A stretch of DNA of 64,000 nt, from positions 3,782,001 to 3,846,000 of the forward strand of contig NZ_CP109442.1 in the NCBI RefSeq assembly GCF_036227205.1, written 5' to 3'. This document shows, one piece after another, positions 34,592 through 44,055 of the stretch. The stretch is from Amycolatopsis sp. NBC_01480. Lineage in GTDB: Bacteria; Actinomycetota; Actinomycetes; Mycobacteriales; Pseudonocardiaceae. How positions within the stretch are numbered: position 1 is the first letter of the stretch; the number at the start of each line of letters is the position of its first letter. A model generated the notes under the pieces. The model had not been told where the DNA came from and did no database searches. It saw only the letters and a list, made by a program, of their open reading frames with translations. The position numbers and the translations under genes were made by a program.

Positions 34592-35896
34592 ATGACACGT
34601 ACCCGCACATGGGTGATCAACGGCGCGCTGGTGGTGCTGCTCGGCGGGGCCGCCTTCGGGATCTACCAGGCCTTCACGCCCGCGGCCAACACCGCTCAGG
34701 CGCAGAGCCGGACCACCCCGGTACGGCTGGCGAACGTCACGCAGACCGTGTCGGCCGCCGGCACGGTCGCCAGCAACTACACCGGCGCGGCGAACTTCGC
34801 CACGTCCGGCAAGGTCACCAGCATCGGCGTGAAGGTCGGCGACGTGGTGAGCGCCGGGCAGCAGCTCGCCACCATCGACGCCACGCAGGCGGACAAACAG
34901 CTTCAGGTCGCGAAGGCGAACCTCGGCGTGGCGGAGGACAACCTCACCGCCGGGGAAAACGCGCCGGCGACCACGTCCACCTCGAGCGGCCAAGGCCAGG
35001 GACAGAGCCAAAGCCAGAGCGCGGCGAACACCCAGGACACCGTCGCCTCGTTGCAGGCCAAGGTGGATCAGGCCCAGCTCGACGTCGACACCGCGCAGTC
35101 GGCGGTCGACGCCACCGTGCTCACCGCGCCCGGCGCGGGCACGGTCACCGCGGTCAACGGCACCGTCGGCCAGCAGGCCGGCAGCGGCTCGTCCGGCAGC
35201 GGGCAGAGTTCGGCCGGCGCATCCGGCTCATCGGGTGGAAGCCAGCAGTCCGGCGCGGCCAGCTCTTCGGCGTCGTCCTCGTCCTCGTCGTCCAGCAGCA
35301 GCGGGTTCATCGACATCACGGACATGAGCAACCTGGTGGTGGACACCTCCATCGCCGAGATCGACGTCAGCAAGGTGAAGGCGGGCCAGAAGGCCACGGT
35401 GACGCTGAACGCGACGCCGGACCAGCCCGTGCAGGCCGCCGTCGCGGAGGTCGACCTCACCCCGACCACCAGCGGCAGCGTCGTCTCCTACGGCGCCCGG
35501 CTCACGCTGACCAACCCGCCGGCCGGGTTGCGGCCCGGGCAGTCGGCGAGCGTGGTGGTCACCGTCGCCGAGGCCGACAACGTGCTCAGCGTGCCCGCGG
35601 CCGCCGTGACCACCGCCGGTTCCACCAGCGTGGTCACCGTGGTGCAGAACGGGCAGGACGTCAGCCGCCAGGTCGAGCTCGGCGTGCGCGGTGAGTCCAC
35701 AGTGGAGATCAAGTCCGGGCTCAACGAGGGCGACAGCGTGGTGCTGACCGCCGCGTCGCCCACCGCCACCACCGGAGCGGGCGGCCAGCGAGGCGGAACC
35801 GGTGCTACTGGCGGTTTCGGCGGGACCGGCGGCTTCGGGGGCACCGGCGGCACGGGCGGGCTCGGCGGCACCGGCGGCACCAGGGGACGCGGATGA
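34592..35896 (+). CDS. Membrane fusion protein (MacA/HlyD-like) with Ser-rich insert
   Basis: 434 aa. N-terminal signal anchor (residues 9-27), lipoyl half (VSAAGTVASNY, GVKVGDVVSAGQQLATID), a short helical hairpin whose tip is a Gln/Ser-rich stretch, the second lipoyl half (TVLTAPGAGTVTAVNG) with a long Ser/Gly insertion (residues about 195-235), then beta-barrel and membrane-proximal domains (IDVSKVKAGQKATVTL, SVPAAAVTTAGS) and a Gly/Thr-rich C-terminus. It should work with the ATPase and permease encoded next; the ATGA overlap shows coupling. A Gram-positive MFP has no TolC partner, in line with the short hairpin. Confidence 0.87.
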   Translation: MTRTRTWVINGALVVLLGGAAFGIYQAFTPAANTAQAQSRTTPVRLANVTQTVSAAGTVASNYTGAANFATSGKVTSIGVKVGDVVSAGQQLATIDATQADKQLQVAKANLGVAEDNLTAGENAPATTSTSSGQGQGQSQSQSAANTQDTVASLQAKVDQAQLDVDTAQSAVDATVLTAPGAGTVTAVNGTVGQQAGSGSSGSGQSSAGASGSSGGSQQSGAASSSASSSSSSSSSSGFIDITDMSNLVVDTSIAEIDVSKVKAGQKATVTLNATPDQPVQAAVAEVDLTPTTSGSVVSYGARLTLTNPPAGLRPGQSASVVVTVAEADNVLSVPAAAVTTAGSTSVVTVVQNGQDVSRQVELGVRGESTVEIKSGLNEGDSVVLTAASPTATTGAGGQRGGTGATGGFGGTGGFGGTGGTGGLGGTGGTRGRG

Positions 35897-36597
35897 AGCC
35901 TGTGATCGCGGTCTCCGGACTGCGTAAGACGTACGGCTCCGGTGAGACGGCGGTGCACGCGCTGCGCGGCGTCAACCTCGTGGTGCAGCCGGGGGAGTAC
36001 GTGGCCATCATGGGCGCGTCCGGCTCCGGCAAGTCCACCCTGCTGAACATGCTCGGCTGCCTCGACATGCCGACAGCCGGCGGTTACCGGCTCGACGGCT
36101 TCAGCGTCGCCGACCTCAACGAACGTCAGCTTGCCTTGCTGCGCAACCGAAAGATCGGCTTCATCTTCCAGTCGTTCAACCTCGTGCCGCGCACCAACGC
36201 GCTGTCCAATGTGGAGCTTCCCTTGGTCTACAGCGGACTGCGCCGCGGCCCGCGCCGGCACCGTGCGCTCGCCGCGCTGGAGCTGGTGGGGCTGTCCGAC
36301 CGCGCGAAGCACCTGCCGAACGAGCTGTCCGGCGGGCAGCAGCAGCGGGTCGCCGTCGCACGGGCGCTGGTCACCGGGCCCGCGCTGCTGCTCGCCGACG
36401 AGCCCACCGGCAACCTGGACCGCGCCAGCACCGCGGACGTGCTCGGGGTGTTCGACCGGATCAACGCCCAGGGCCGCACCATCGTCGTGATCACGCACGA
36501 GGACGAGGTCGCCAAGCACGCGCACCGGGTGGTCCGGGTGAGCGACGGGCTGATCGTCTCGGACGAGGTCCGCCGCCGGGTCGGAGCCCTCGCGTGA
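35893..36597 (+). CDS. MacB-type ABC transporter ATPase
   Basis: 234 aa. Walker A GASGSGKSTLLN, Q-loop FQSFNLVPR, signature LSGGQQQRVAVARAL, Walker B LLLADEPTGNLD, H-loop VITHE. The LolD/MacB subfamily pattern (IMGASGSGKSTLLNMLGCLD) is clear. Coupled at both ends (ATGA with the fusion protein, GTGA with the permease). Confidence 0.94.
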   Translation: MKPVIAVSGLRKTYGSGETAVHALRGVNLVVQPGEYVAIMGASGSGKSTLLNMLGCLDMPTAGGYRLDGFSVADLNERQLALLRNRKIGFIFQSFNLVPRTNALSNVELPLVYSGLRRGPRRHRALAALELVGLSDRAKHLPNELSGGQQQRVAVARALVTGPALLLADEPTGNLDRASTADVLGVFDRINAQGRTIVVITHEDEVAKHAHRVVRVSDGLIVSDEVRRRVGALA

Positions 36598-37796
36598 ACG
36601 TCTTCGAGGTGCTGCGGTTCGCCGTCCGCGGCCTGACCGCCAACAAACTGCGCTCGACGCTGACCACCCTCGGCATCACGATCGGCGTCGCCTCGGTGAT
36701 CCTGCTGGTGGCCGTGGGCAACGGCGCGTCGGCGGCGATCGCGGCGAGCATCCAGGGGCTGGGCACCGACGTGGTCAACGTGTCGCCGGTCCGCGGCGGC
36801 GGGCAGGGCAGCGAGACCCGGCCGCTGACGGTGCAGGACGCGCACGCGCTCGTCGACCCGGTCGGCGCGCCCGACGTGAAGGCCGCCTCGCCGGTCGTGA
36901 ACACCACGGCGACCGCGACGTACGGGCAGACGTCGTACGACATCTCCAGCGTCACCGGCACCGAGCCGGCCTACTTCACCACCACGAACCGCGCGGTCGC
37001 CGACGGCGCGCTGTTCACCGCCGACGACGTCACGCAGGCCCGCAAGGTGGTGGTGCTCGGCCCGACCACCGCGCAGTCGATCTTCGGCACCGCCGAGCCG
37101 GTCGGGAAGAACGTGCTGCTCAACAGCATCCAGTTCACCGTGATCGGGGTGCTGCAGTCGAAGGGCAGCACCGGGCTGCAGAACGCCGACGACGTCGCCA
37201 TCGCGCCGATCAGCTCGGTGCAGAACTCCCTGGCGGGCTACGGCAATCTGAGCCAGATCGCCGTGCAGGCCACCTCGGCCGACTCCGTTTCGCTGGCGCA
37301 GGCCGAGATCACGGCCATCCTCAACGCGCGCCACGGCATCCAGCTCGGCGGCACCGCGGACTACCAGATCCAGAACTCCGAGCAGCTGCTCGCGACCCGG
37401 ACCTCGGCCACCGAGACGTTCACCGTGCTGCTCGGCGCGGTCGCCGCGATCTCGCTGCTGGTGGGCGGCATCGGCGTCACGAACATCATGCTGGTCACGG
37501 TGACCGAGCGGATCCGCGAGATCGGCATCCGCAAGGCGATCGGCGCGCCGCGCTCGGCGATCCTCGGCCAGTTCCTCGCCGAGGCGACCATGCTGAGTCT
37601 GTTCGGCGGGCTGCTGGGCGTGGTGATCGGCGTGGTCGGCAGCCAGTTCAGCTTCGCCGGCATCAACCCCGTGGTGGTGCCCTCGTCGATCGTGCTCGCG
37701 TTCGCCGTGTCCGCGCTGATCGGCCTCTTCTTCGGCAGTTTCCCGGCGAACCGGGCCTCGCGCTTGCGGCCCATCGACGCCCTCCGGCACGAGTAG
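36594..37796 (+). CDS. MacB-type ABC transporter permease
   Basis: 400 aa. Four membrane segments, one near residues 22-44 and three after residue 280, separated by a large extracytoplasmic domain (MacB periplasmic core fold, with SVTGTEPAYFTTTNR). The FtsX-type C-terminal block reads VGGIGVTNIMLVTVTERIRE and IGIRKAIGAPRSAI. The exported substrate is unknown; MacB relatives move peptides, siderophores, antibiotics or porphyrin. Confidence 0.93.
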   Translation: MNVFEVLRFAVRGLTANKLRSTLTTLGITIGVASVILLVAVGNGASAAIAASIQGLGTDVVNVSPVRGGGQGSETRPLTVQDAHALVDPVGAPDVKAASPVVNTTATATYGQTSYDISSVTGTEPAYFTTTNRAVADGALFTADDVTQARKVVVLGPTTAQSIFGTAEPVGKNVLLNSIQFTVIGVLQSKGSTGLQNADDVAIAPISSVQNSLAGYGNLSQIAVQATSADSVSLAQAEITAILNARHGIQLGGTADYQIQNSEQLLATRTSATETFTVLLGAVAAISLLVGGIGVTNIMLVTVTERIREIGIRKAIGAPRSAILGQFLAEATMLSLFGGLLGVVIGVVGSQFSFAGINPVVVPSSIVLAFAVSALIGLFFGSFPANRASRLRPIDALRHE

Positions 37797-37808
37797 GAGC
37801 TCCCCAGC

Positions 37809-38441
37809 ATGTCTTCGTCCACCCAGCCCGCACCGCCGGCCGACGAGCCGCCCGTCGACGAGCCCACGGCCGAGTTCCTGCCGGTGACGGCCGAGCTCTC
37901 GCCCGAGGAGATCGTGGCGACCCCCGCCGTGGCGGGCGACCTGAACCAGGAGATGAAGCGGGTCGCGAAGCCGTTCGGCAAGACCACGCTGGTTTTGGCC
38001 GGGCTGCTGGTGATCGCGCTGTCCTTCGCCGGTGGCGCCTGGACGCACTCGGCGCTCGGCTCGTCTTCCGCCACTGCTCGTACCGGAGGCACGGCCGGTG
38101 GCGCGCGCGGCACCGGTGCGGGAACGGGCACCGGCACGGGTACTGGTACCGGCGCGGGTCAGCCGAGCGCGGGCCAGGGCTTCGGCGCGGGCGGCGCTCG
38201 CGGCGCGGCCGGACGCGGCACGGTCGGCACCGTCGAGAAGGTCGACGGCACCACCGTGACGCTTAAAACGACGCAGGGCACCGACGTCACAGTGTCCACT
38301 TCGGACTCCACGACCGTCGGGCTGACCCAGCCGGGCAAGCTCAGCGACCTCAAGCCGGGCGCGACGGTGACCGTCCAGGGCCGTGCGGGCACCGACGGAA
38401 CGGTGGCCGCGCAGACGATCGTGCAGCAGCCGGCGCGCTAG
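37809..38441 (+). CDS. Membrane-anchored DUF5666-like protein
   Basis: 210 aa. Acidic, Pro-rich cytoplasmic N-terminus (residues 1-58), one membrane segment (60-80), a Gly/Thr repeat linker (GTGTGTG) and an extracytoplasmic beta domain ([38 protein letters not shown]) of the DUF5666/OB-like kind. It follows the permease by 12 nt, so it is probably the fourth member of the ABC operon; both it and the fusion protein carry Gly/Thr-rich tracts. The end overlaps convergent tspO by 4 nt. Confidence 0.72.
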   Translation: MSSSTQPAPPADEPPVDEPTAEFLPVTAELSPEEIVATPAVAGDLNQEMKRVAKPFGKTTLVLAGLLVIALSFAGGAWTHSALGSSSATARTGGTAGGARGTGAGTGTGTGTGTGAGQPSAGQGFGAGGARGAAGRGTVGTVEKVDGTTVTLKTTQGTDVTVSTSDSTTVGLTQPGKLSDLKPGATVTVQGRAGTDGTVAAQTIVQQPAR

Positions 38442-38923
38442 CGGACGTCGTTCAGTGCGATCACCGCGACGTTCAGCGCCGTGGCGTAGAAAAGCCAGAT
38501 CAGGTACGGCAGGAGCAGCACCGCGCCCAGCTTCGAGCGGCGGTAGAACAGGCCGATCGTCATCAGCACGGTGAAGTCCAGCAGCACGATGTCGACGAGC
38601 GCGAGCCGGCTGGAGCCGCCGGCGAAGAACAGCGGCGTCCAGAGCAGGTTCAGCAGCAGGCCGATGCCGTACGCGGCGAAGCCCCGCGTCTCGCCGTCGG
38701 TGCGCCAGTAGGTCCAGCCGGCCAGTGCGATCAGCACGTACAGCACTGTCCACACCGGACCGAACACGCTCGCCGGCGCGGCCCAGGACGGCTGGGCGAG
38801 CCGGTTGTAGACCTCCGTCGCCGAGGTCGCGGCCAGCCCGGCGACGACGGCGACCACGGCGACCATCCCGAAGAACACCAGCAGGACCAGCCACGGGTTG
38901 CGCTGGGGGGTGGGCGCGGTCAC
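38438..38923 (-). CDS. TspO/MBR family protein
   Basis: 161 aa, five membrane helices. Family residues: [24 protein letters not shown], a WTYW segment and NLLWTPLFF, including the Trp/Asn residues that line the porphyrin-binding cavity in bacterial TspO. TspO proteins bind heme and porphyrins and promote their photodegradation or control tetrapyrrole flow. Located between hemB and hemL. GTG at 38923 preceded by GAGGAGG. Confidence 0.9.
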   Translation of the reverse strand: MTAPTPQRNPWLVLLVFFGMVAVVAVVAGLAATSATEVYNRLAQPSWAAPASVFGPVWTVLYVLIALAGWTYWRTDGETRGFAAYGIGLLLNLLWTPLFFAGGSSRLALVDIVLLDFTVLMTIGLFYRRSKLGAVLLLPYLIWLFYATALNVAVIALNDVR

Positions 38924-39019
38924 GTCTCCTCCTCGGTCCCGCAAGGCGATCCGGGCCAGCTTACGAGGGCAGACCGGCCCGCGCCCGGCCGTGAGCACCG
39001 GATTTGCGAGACTGGGTGG

Positions 39020-40324
39020 GTGAGCACTGGCACCGAGCAGTCCAAGGTTTGGTTCGAACGCGCGAAGGCGGCCGTCCCGGGCGGGGTGAACTCGCCGGTG
39101 CGGGCGTTCAACTCGGTCGGCGGCACCCCGCGCTTCATGGTCCGCGGCGAGGGCCCCCACCTGTGGGACGCCGACGGCAACCGCTATGTCGACCTCGTCT
39201 CGTCCTGGGGCCCGATGATCCTCGGGCACGCGCACCCGCAGGTGGTCGAAGCCGCGCGCGCGGCCGCCGCCCACGGGCTGTCCTTCGGCACGCCGACCAT
39301 CGGTGAGGTCGAGCTGGCCGAGGAGATCATCGGCCGGGTCGAGCCCGTCGAGCAGGTGCGGCTGGTGAACTCCGGCACCGAGGCGACGATGAGCGCCATC
39401 CGGCTGGCGCGCGGCTTCACCGGCCGGGCGAAGATCGTGAAGTTCGCCGGCTGTTACCACGGGCACGTCGACGCGCTGCTGGCTCAGGCCGGCTCCGGCG
39501 TGGCCACGCTCGGGCTGCCGACCTCGCCCGGCGTCACCGGCGCGCAGGCCGCGGACACGCTGGTGCTGCCGTACAACGACCTCGACGCGGTCCGGCAGTC
39601 CTTTGTGGAGAACGAGGGGCAGATCGCCGCGGTGATCACCGAGGCGGCCGCGGGCAACATGGGCGCGATCGCCCCGGATGCCGGGTTCAACGCGGGCCTG
39701 CGGGAGCTCACCCGCGAGCACGGCGCGCTGCTGATCATGGACGAGGTGATGACGGGCTTCCGCGTCTCGCGCGCGGGCTGGTACGGCCTCGAAGGCGTGG
39801 CCGGCGACCTGTACACCTTCGGCAAGGTGATGTCCGGCGGGCTGCCCGCCGCGGCGTTCGGCGGCCGCGCCGACGTGATGGCGAAGCTCGCTCCCGGCGG
39901 CCCCGTCTACCAGGCCGGGACGCTGTCCGGGAACCCCGTGGCCGTCGCCGCCGGCCTCACCACGCTGCGCCTGGCGGACGACGCCGTGTACGCGAAGCTG
40001 GACGCGAACGCGAAGCGGCTCGGCGGTCTCTTCGACGCGGCGCTGACCGAAGCGGGCGTGAAGCACGTTGTGCAGTACGCGGGCAACCTCGTCAGCGTGT
40101 TCTTCGCCGACGCCCCCGTGCGCGACTACCCGGGCGCGCAGGCCAGTGAGACCTGGCGTTTCCCGGGCTTCTTCCACGCGCTGCTCGACGGAGGCGTGTA
40201 CGCCCCGCCCAGCGCGTACGAGGCCTGGTTCGTGAACGCGGCGATGGACGACGATGCGTTCGGCGTCATCGAAGCGGCGCTCCCGGCCGCGGCCCGCGCG
40301 GCGGCCGAGGCGGTGCAGTCGTGA
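39020..40324 (+). CDS. hemL: Glutamate-1-semialdehyde 2,1-aminomutase
   Basis: 434 aa, PLP enzyme making 5-aminolevulinate, the step after Hem[19 protein letters not shown] at the N-terminus, [32 protein letters not shown] and the PLP Lys269 in [17 protein letters not shown] (39008-39013) lies 6 nt before GTG 39020, so a leaderless transcript is likely. The next gene's GTG overlaps the stop (GTGA). Confidence 0.96.
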   Translation: MSTGTEQSKVWFERAKAAVPGGVNSPVRAFNSVGGTPRFMVRGEGPHLWDADGNRYVDLVSSWGPMILGHAHPQVVEAARAAAAHGLSFGTPTIGEVELAEEIIGRVEPVEQVRLVNSGTEATMSAIRLARGFTGRAKIVKFAGCYHGHVDALLAQAGSGVATLGLPTSPGVTGAQAADTLVLPYNDLDAVRQSFVENEGQIAAVITEAAAGNMGAIAPDAGFNAGLRELTREHGALLIMDEVMTGFRVSRAGWYGLEGVAGDLYTFGKVMSGGLPAAAFGGRADVMAKLAPGGPVYQAGTLSGNPVAVAAGLTTLRLADDAVYAKLDANAKRLGGLFDAALTEAGVKHVVQYAGNLVSVFFADAPVRDYPGAQASETWRFPGFFHALLDGGVYAPPSAYEAWFVNAAMDDDAFGVIEAALPAAARAAAEAVQS

Positions 40325-40947
40325 CCACCGTCGTCCACGTGCTGCGGCACGGCGAAGTGCACAACCCGGACAAGATCCTCTACGGCCGCCTGCCGCACTT
40401 CCGGCTGTCGGAGCGCGGGCAGCGGCAGGCGCTGACCGTCGCGGAAGCCGTGGCGGGCCACGACCTGGCGTACGTCGTCGCGTCGCCGCTGCAGCGCGCG
40501 CAGGAGACCGCCGCGCCGATCGCCGCCGCGCACCGGCTCGACATCGCGACCGACGGGGACCTGATCGAAGCGGGCAACGTCTTCGAGGGCCAGCGCGTGG
40601 CCGTCGGCGACGGCGCGCTGCGGCAGCCGAAAGCGTGGCCGCACCTGATCAACCCGTTCCGGCCGTCGTGGGGCGAGCCGTACGTGGAGATCGCGCACCG
40701 GATGCTCGGCGCGGTTTACCGCGCGCGCGACGAGGCGGAGGGCCGCGAGGCGTTGTGCGTCTCGCACCAGCTGCCGATCTGGACGCTGCGGCGGTTTCTC
40801 GAAGGCAAGCGGCTGTGGCACGACCCGCGCCAGCGGCAGTGCTCGCTGGCTTCGCTGACCAGCCTGGTCTTCGACGGCGAGGCGCTGGTGGAGATCGTCT
40901 ACAGCGAGCCGGCCGGCACCACCGACCCGAAGGTGACGGGCGCATGA
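40321..40947 (+). CDS. Histidine phosphatase family protein
   Basis: 208 aa. [11 protein letters not shown] holds the catalytic [13 protein letters not shown] and [14 protein letters not shown] supply the second Arg and His. A phosphoglycerate-mutase-like phosphatase of unknown substrate, conserved between hemL and the TlpA-like gene in mycobacteria (Rv0525). Coupled to both neighbours by 4-nt overlaps. Confidence 0.88.
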   Translation: MTTVVHVLRHGEVHNPDKILYGRLPHFRLSERGQRQALTVAEAVAGHDLAYVVASPLQRAQETAAPIAAAHRLDIATDGDLIEAGNVFEGQRVAVGDGALRQPKAWPHLINPFRPSWGEPYVEIAHRMLGAVYRARDEAEGREALCVSHQLPIWTLRRFLEGKRLWHDPRQRQCSLASLTSLVFDGEALVEIVYSEPAGTTDPKVTGA

Positions 40948-41525
40948 TCAAGCGAGTGCCCGCGCTGCTGCTCGCCGCCGCGCTGCTCCTGGCGGGCTGC
41001 TCGGCCGGCAAGGACGCGGTGGTCACCGGCGGGACCTTCACCTTCGTCTCGCCCGGCGGCCAGATCGACATCACGTACCCGCAGGCGCAGCGGCAGAAGT
41101 CGCCGACGTTGTCCGGCGACGACCTGATGAACGAGGGCAAGCAGCTCTCGCTCGACGACTTCCCCGGCAAGCCCATGGTGATCAACCTGTGGGGCCAGTG
41201 GTGCGGCCCGTGCCGCGCCGAGGCGCCGGACCTGGAGAACGCCAGCAAGCAGATGACGCCGCTGGGCGCGCAGCTGATCGGGCTCGACGTGCGCGACCCG
41301 TCCCGTCAGGTGGCCCAGGACTTCGTGCGGGACCGGCAGATCACCTACCCGTCCATCTGGGACCCGTCCGGGCGCGTGCTGCTCCAGCTGGCCGGATACC
41401 CGCGCAACATCATCCCGTCGACGATCGTGCTGGACCGCCAGCACCGGGTCGCGGCGGTGTTCCTGCGCCCGGTGCTCGTCACCGACCTGATGCCCACGGT
41501 GCAGCGGCTGCTGGCCGAGAAATGA
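40944..41525 (+). CDS. TlpA/ResA-like thioredoxin-fold lipoprotein
   Basis: 193 aa. Signal peptide with lipobox LLAGCSAG; thioredoxin domain with NLWGQWCGPCRAEAP (CxxC) and cis-Pro in NIIPSTIVLD. An extracytoplasmic thiol-disulfide protein that probably reduces apocytochrome c Cys residues, receiving electrons from CcdA encoded next. The stop abuts a 46-nt palindrome. Confidence 0.9.
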   Translation: MIKRVPALLLAAALLLAGCSAGKDAVVTGGTFTFVSPGGQIDITYPQAQRQKSPTLSGDDLMNEGKQLSLDDFPGKPMVINLWGQWCGPCRAEAPDLENASKQMTPLGAQLIGLDVRDPSRQVAQDFVRDRQITYPSIWDPSGRVLLQLAGYPRNIIPSTIVLDRQHRVAAVFLRPVLVTDLMPTVQRLLAEK

Positions 41526-41571
41526 CTCGTGAGTGTTTATGACGGTTCTAACCGGCATAGCCACTCACGAG
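41526..41571. repeat. 46-nt palindrome, copy 5
   Basis: Same family as the element at 1867, CT centre. Starts on the base after the TlpA-like stop codon. It would separate the hemL-tlpA transcript from the ccdA-resB-ccsA transcript. Confidence 0.8.
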
Positions 41572-41674
41572 CAGTTCAGGGCGGTGGGGACTTAGGTCCC
41601 GTTCGGGTGTGGCCAAGGTCCTGTGAACCGGCCCCGCCCGGCTCACGGGAAGCTCACTGCCTACTCTCAACACC

Positions 41675-42448
41675 GTGAACTCCGTGTCCGAGCTGGCGAT
41701 CTCCGGACCGCTGCTGCTCGCCGCGGGGGTGGCGCTGGTGGCGGGCGCGATCTCGTTCGCCTCGCCCTGCGTGGTGCCGCTCGTGCCCGGGTACCTGGCG
41801 TACCTCGCGGCGCTCGTCGGTGCCGACGCCCCCGCCGTGCGCGCCGACGAGGAACGCAAGAAGGGCCGCTACGCCGTGGTCGGCGCCGCCGGCCTGTTCG
41901 TGCTCGGGTTCACCGTGGTGTTCGTCGCCACGCTGGGCACGCTCGTCTGGCTCGCCGACACCCTGCTGATCAACCAGGACCTGTTGCAGCGCGTCGGCGG
42001 CGTGCTGACGATCGCCATGGCGCTGGTCTTCCTCGGCTGGATTCCCGGCCTGCAACGGGAAGTCCGCTCGCACCGCGTGCCGGGCGGCGGCCTCTGGGGC
42101 GCGCCGATCCTCGGCGCCGTCTTCGGGCTCGGCTGGACGCCGTGCATCGGGCCGACGCTCTCGGCCGTGACCAGCCTCGCCAGCGCGACCGGCGGCGCGG
42201 CCGCCCGCGGCTACCTGCTGGTGCTCGTCTACTGCATCGGGCTCGGCGTGCCGTTCCTGCTGATCGCGGTCGGCGCCCGCTGGGCCGTGCGCGCCACCGA
42301 CTGGCTCCGCCGCAACGGCCGCCGCGTGCAGGTGGTCGGCGGGGCGCTGCTGCTGGCCGTCGGGATCCTCCTGGTCACCGGGCTCTGGGGAGACGTCATG
42401 GGCTGGCTCCGCAATTCCGTCGCCTCCAACCTCGAGCTGCCACTGTGA
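41675..42448 (+). CDS. ccdA: Cytochrome c biogenesis protein CcdA
   Basis: 257 aa, six membrane segments. The two redox Cys residues are in ASPCVVPLVPGYL and GWTPCIGPTL. Passes electrons from cytosolic thioredoxin to outside thiol proteins such as the TlpA-like lipoprotein. TACTCT (41662-41667), 7 nt before GTG 41675, indicates a leaderless promoter. The stop overlaps resB (GTGA). Confidence 0.95.
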   Translation: MNSVSELAISGPLLLAAGVALVAGAISFASPCVVPLVPGYLAYLAALVGADAPAVRADEERKKGRYAVVGAAGLFVLGFTVVFVATLGTLVWLADTLLINQDLLQRVGGVLTIAMALVFLGWIPGLQREVRSHRVPGGGLWGAPILGAVFGLGWTPCIGPTLSAVTSLASATGGAAARGYLLVLVYCIGLGVPFLLIAVGARWAVRATDWLRRNGRRVQVVGGALLLAVGILLVTGLWGDVMGWLRNSVASNLELPL

Positions 42449-44052
42449 CCACCACCGAAGCCCCGCCGACGAACCCCCAGCGCCCGTACCGGCCCTCGGC
42501 CGCCAAGCAGGTGCTCGCCTTCCTGCGCAACACCTGGCGCGGCCTGACCTCCATGCGGACCGCGCTGGTGCTGCTGTTCCTGCTGGCGCTGGCCGCGCTG
42601 CCCGGCGCGCTGCTGCCGCAGCGGCGGCTCAACCTCGGCAAGGTCGAGGACTACATCTCCGCCCACGGCTGGTGGGGCACGCTGCTGGACAAGCTGGAGT
42701 TCTACGACGTCTACTCCAGCGTCTGGTTCTCGGCGATCTACATCCTGCTGATGATCTCGCTGATCGGCTGCCTCACGCCGCGCAGCTTCGACTACATCCG
42801 GCAGATGCGCGCCCGGCCGGTGCTCACCCCCAAGAACCTCGCTCGGATGCCGCACCACCGCATCGCGCGTACGGCGCGCAAGCCCGAAGCGATCCGTGAG
42901 GACGTCCGCAAGCAGCTTTCGGGCTGGCGCCGGATCGAGCGCGAAGAGGAAGACGGCGGGTACAGCATTTCCGCCGAGCGCGGCTACCTTCGCGAGACCG
43001 GCAACCTGCTGTTCCACTTCGGCATGCTGGGCCTGATCATCTTCTTCGCGCTCGGCAAGCTCTACATGTACGAGGGCCAGGTCATCGTCCAGGCCGACGG
43101 CAGCCAGTTCTGCAACTCCGGCATCTACAACTACGACTCGTTCCAGGCAGGCCTGCGCATCGACGGCACCGACCTGGACCCGTTCTGCGTCAAGGTGAAC
43201 GACTTCACCGCGCGCTACACGCCGAGCGGCGAGGCCGACTACTACCACTCGAACATCCAGTACCAGGCGGGCGCGGACCTGCAGTCCGGCACCTGGCGGC
43301 CGTACAACCTCCAGGTCAACGACCCGCTGCGGGTCGTGGGCGACCGGGTTTACCTGCTGGGCAACGGTTATTCGCCGACGTTCACCATCACCTTCCCGGA
43401 CGGCCAGACCCGCACGCAGAACACGCAGTGGCGGCCGACCGACCAGACCACGATGCTGTCCGAGGGCGCGACGAAGTTCGACCAGCCGGGCATCACCGAC
43501 GAGGCCCAGCGCCGCACCCGGCAGATCGCCGTGACCGGGGTGCTCGCGCCGACCTCGTTCGTGCACGGCGGGGTGCTCACCTCCACCGCGCCGCAGCTGA
43601 AGAACCCGATGGTCGCGGTCGACGTGATGCGCGGCGACCTCGGCCTCGACGCGGGCCGCGGCCAGTCGGTGTTCGAAGTGGACCCCACGCGGGTGGCCGA
43701 CGGGCGGCTCAAGCAGGTCGCGCGGCAGAACCTGGCCGTGGGCCAGGAGATCAAGCTCGCCGACGGCACCCGCGTCCGCTTCGACGGCGTCGGGACCTGG
43801 GTCAACCTCCAGATCTCGCACGACCCGACGCAGGTCTACGTGCTCGCGTTCGCGATCGTGATGTTCGCCGGGCTGGGCGGATCGCTGCTGGTCAAGCGGC
43901 GGCGGGTGTGGGTCCGGGTGCGGCCGGGCGACGAGGGCTCGCCGGGTACCGTCATCGAGGTCGCCGGGCTGGCCCGCACCGACCAGGCCGGGTACGGCGA
44001 AGAATTCCAGCGGATCAGCGAACGGCTGGTCACGGGCAGGAAGGGCAGCTGA
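42445..44052 (+). CDS. resB: Cytochrome c synthase subunit ResB/CcsB
   Basis: 535 aa. Membrane segments near residues 38-58, 90-110, 190-210 and 470-490 surround a large outside domain (residues about 215-465). RLNLGKVEDYISAHGWWG, SLIGCLTPRSFDYI and GNLLFHFGMLGLI are ResB hallmarks, with His residues available for heme. Partner of CcsA in system II cytochrome c assembly. Confidence 0.94.
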   Translation: MTTTEAPPTNPQRPYRPSAAKQVLAFLRNTWRGLTSMRTALVLLFLLALAALPGALLPQRRLNLGKVEDYISAHGWWGTLLDKLEFYDVYSSVWFSAIYILLMISLIGCLTPRSFDYIRQMRARPVLTPKNLARMPHHRIARTARKPEAIREDVRKQLSGWRRIEREEEDGGYSISAERGYLRETGNLLFHFGMLGLIIFFALGKLYMYEGQVIVQADGSQFCNSGIYNYDSFQAGLRIDGTDLDPFCVKVNDFTARYTPSGEADYYHSNIQYQAGADLQSGTWRPYNLQVNDPLRVVGDRVYLLGNGYSPTFTITFPDGQTRTQNTQWRPTDQTTMLSEGATKFDQPGITDEAQRRTRQIAVTGVLAPTSFVHGGVLTSTAPQLKNPMVAVDVMRGDLGLDAGRGQSVFEVDPTRVADGRLKQVARQNLAVGQEIKLADGTRVRFDGVGTWVNLQISHDPTQVYVLAFAIVMFAGLGGSLLVKRRRVWVRVRPGDEGSPGTVIEVAGLARTDQAGYGEEFQRISERLVTGRKGS

Positions 44053-44055
44053 GGC

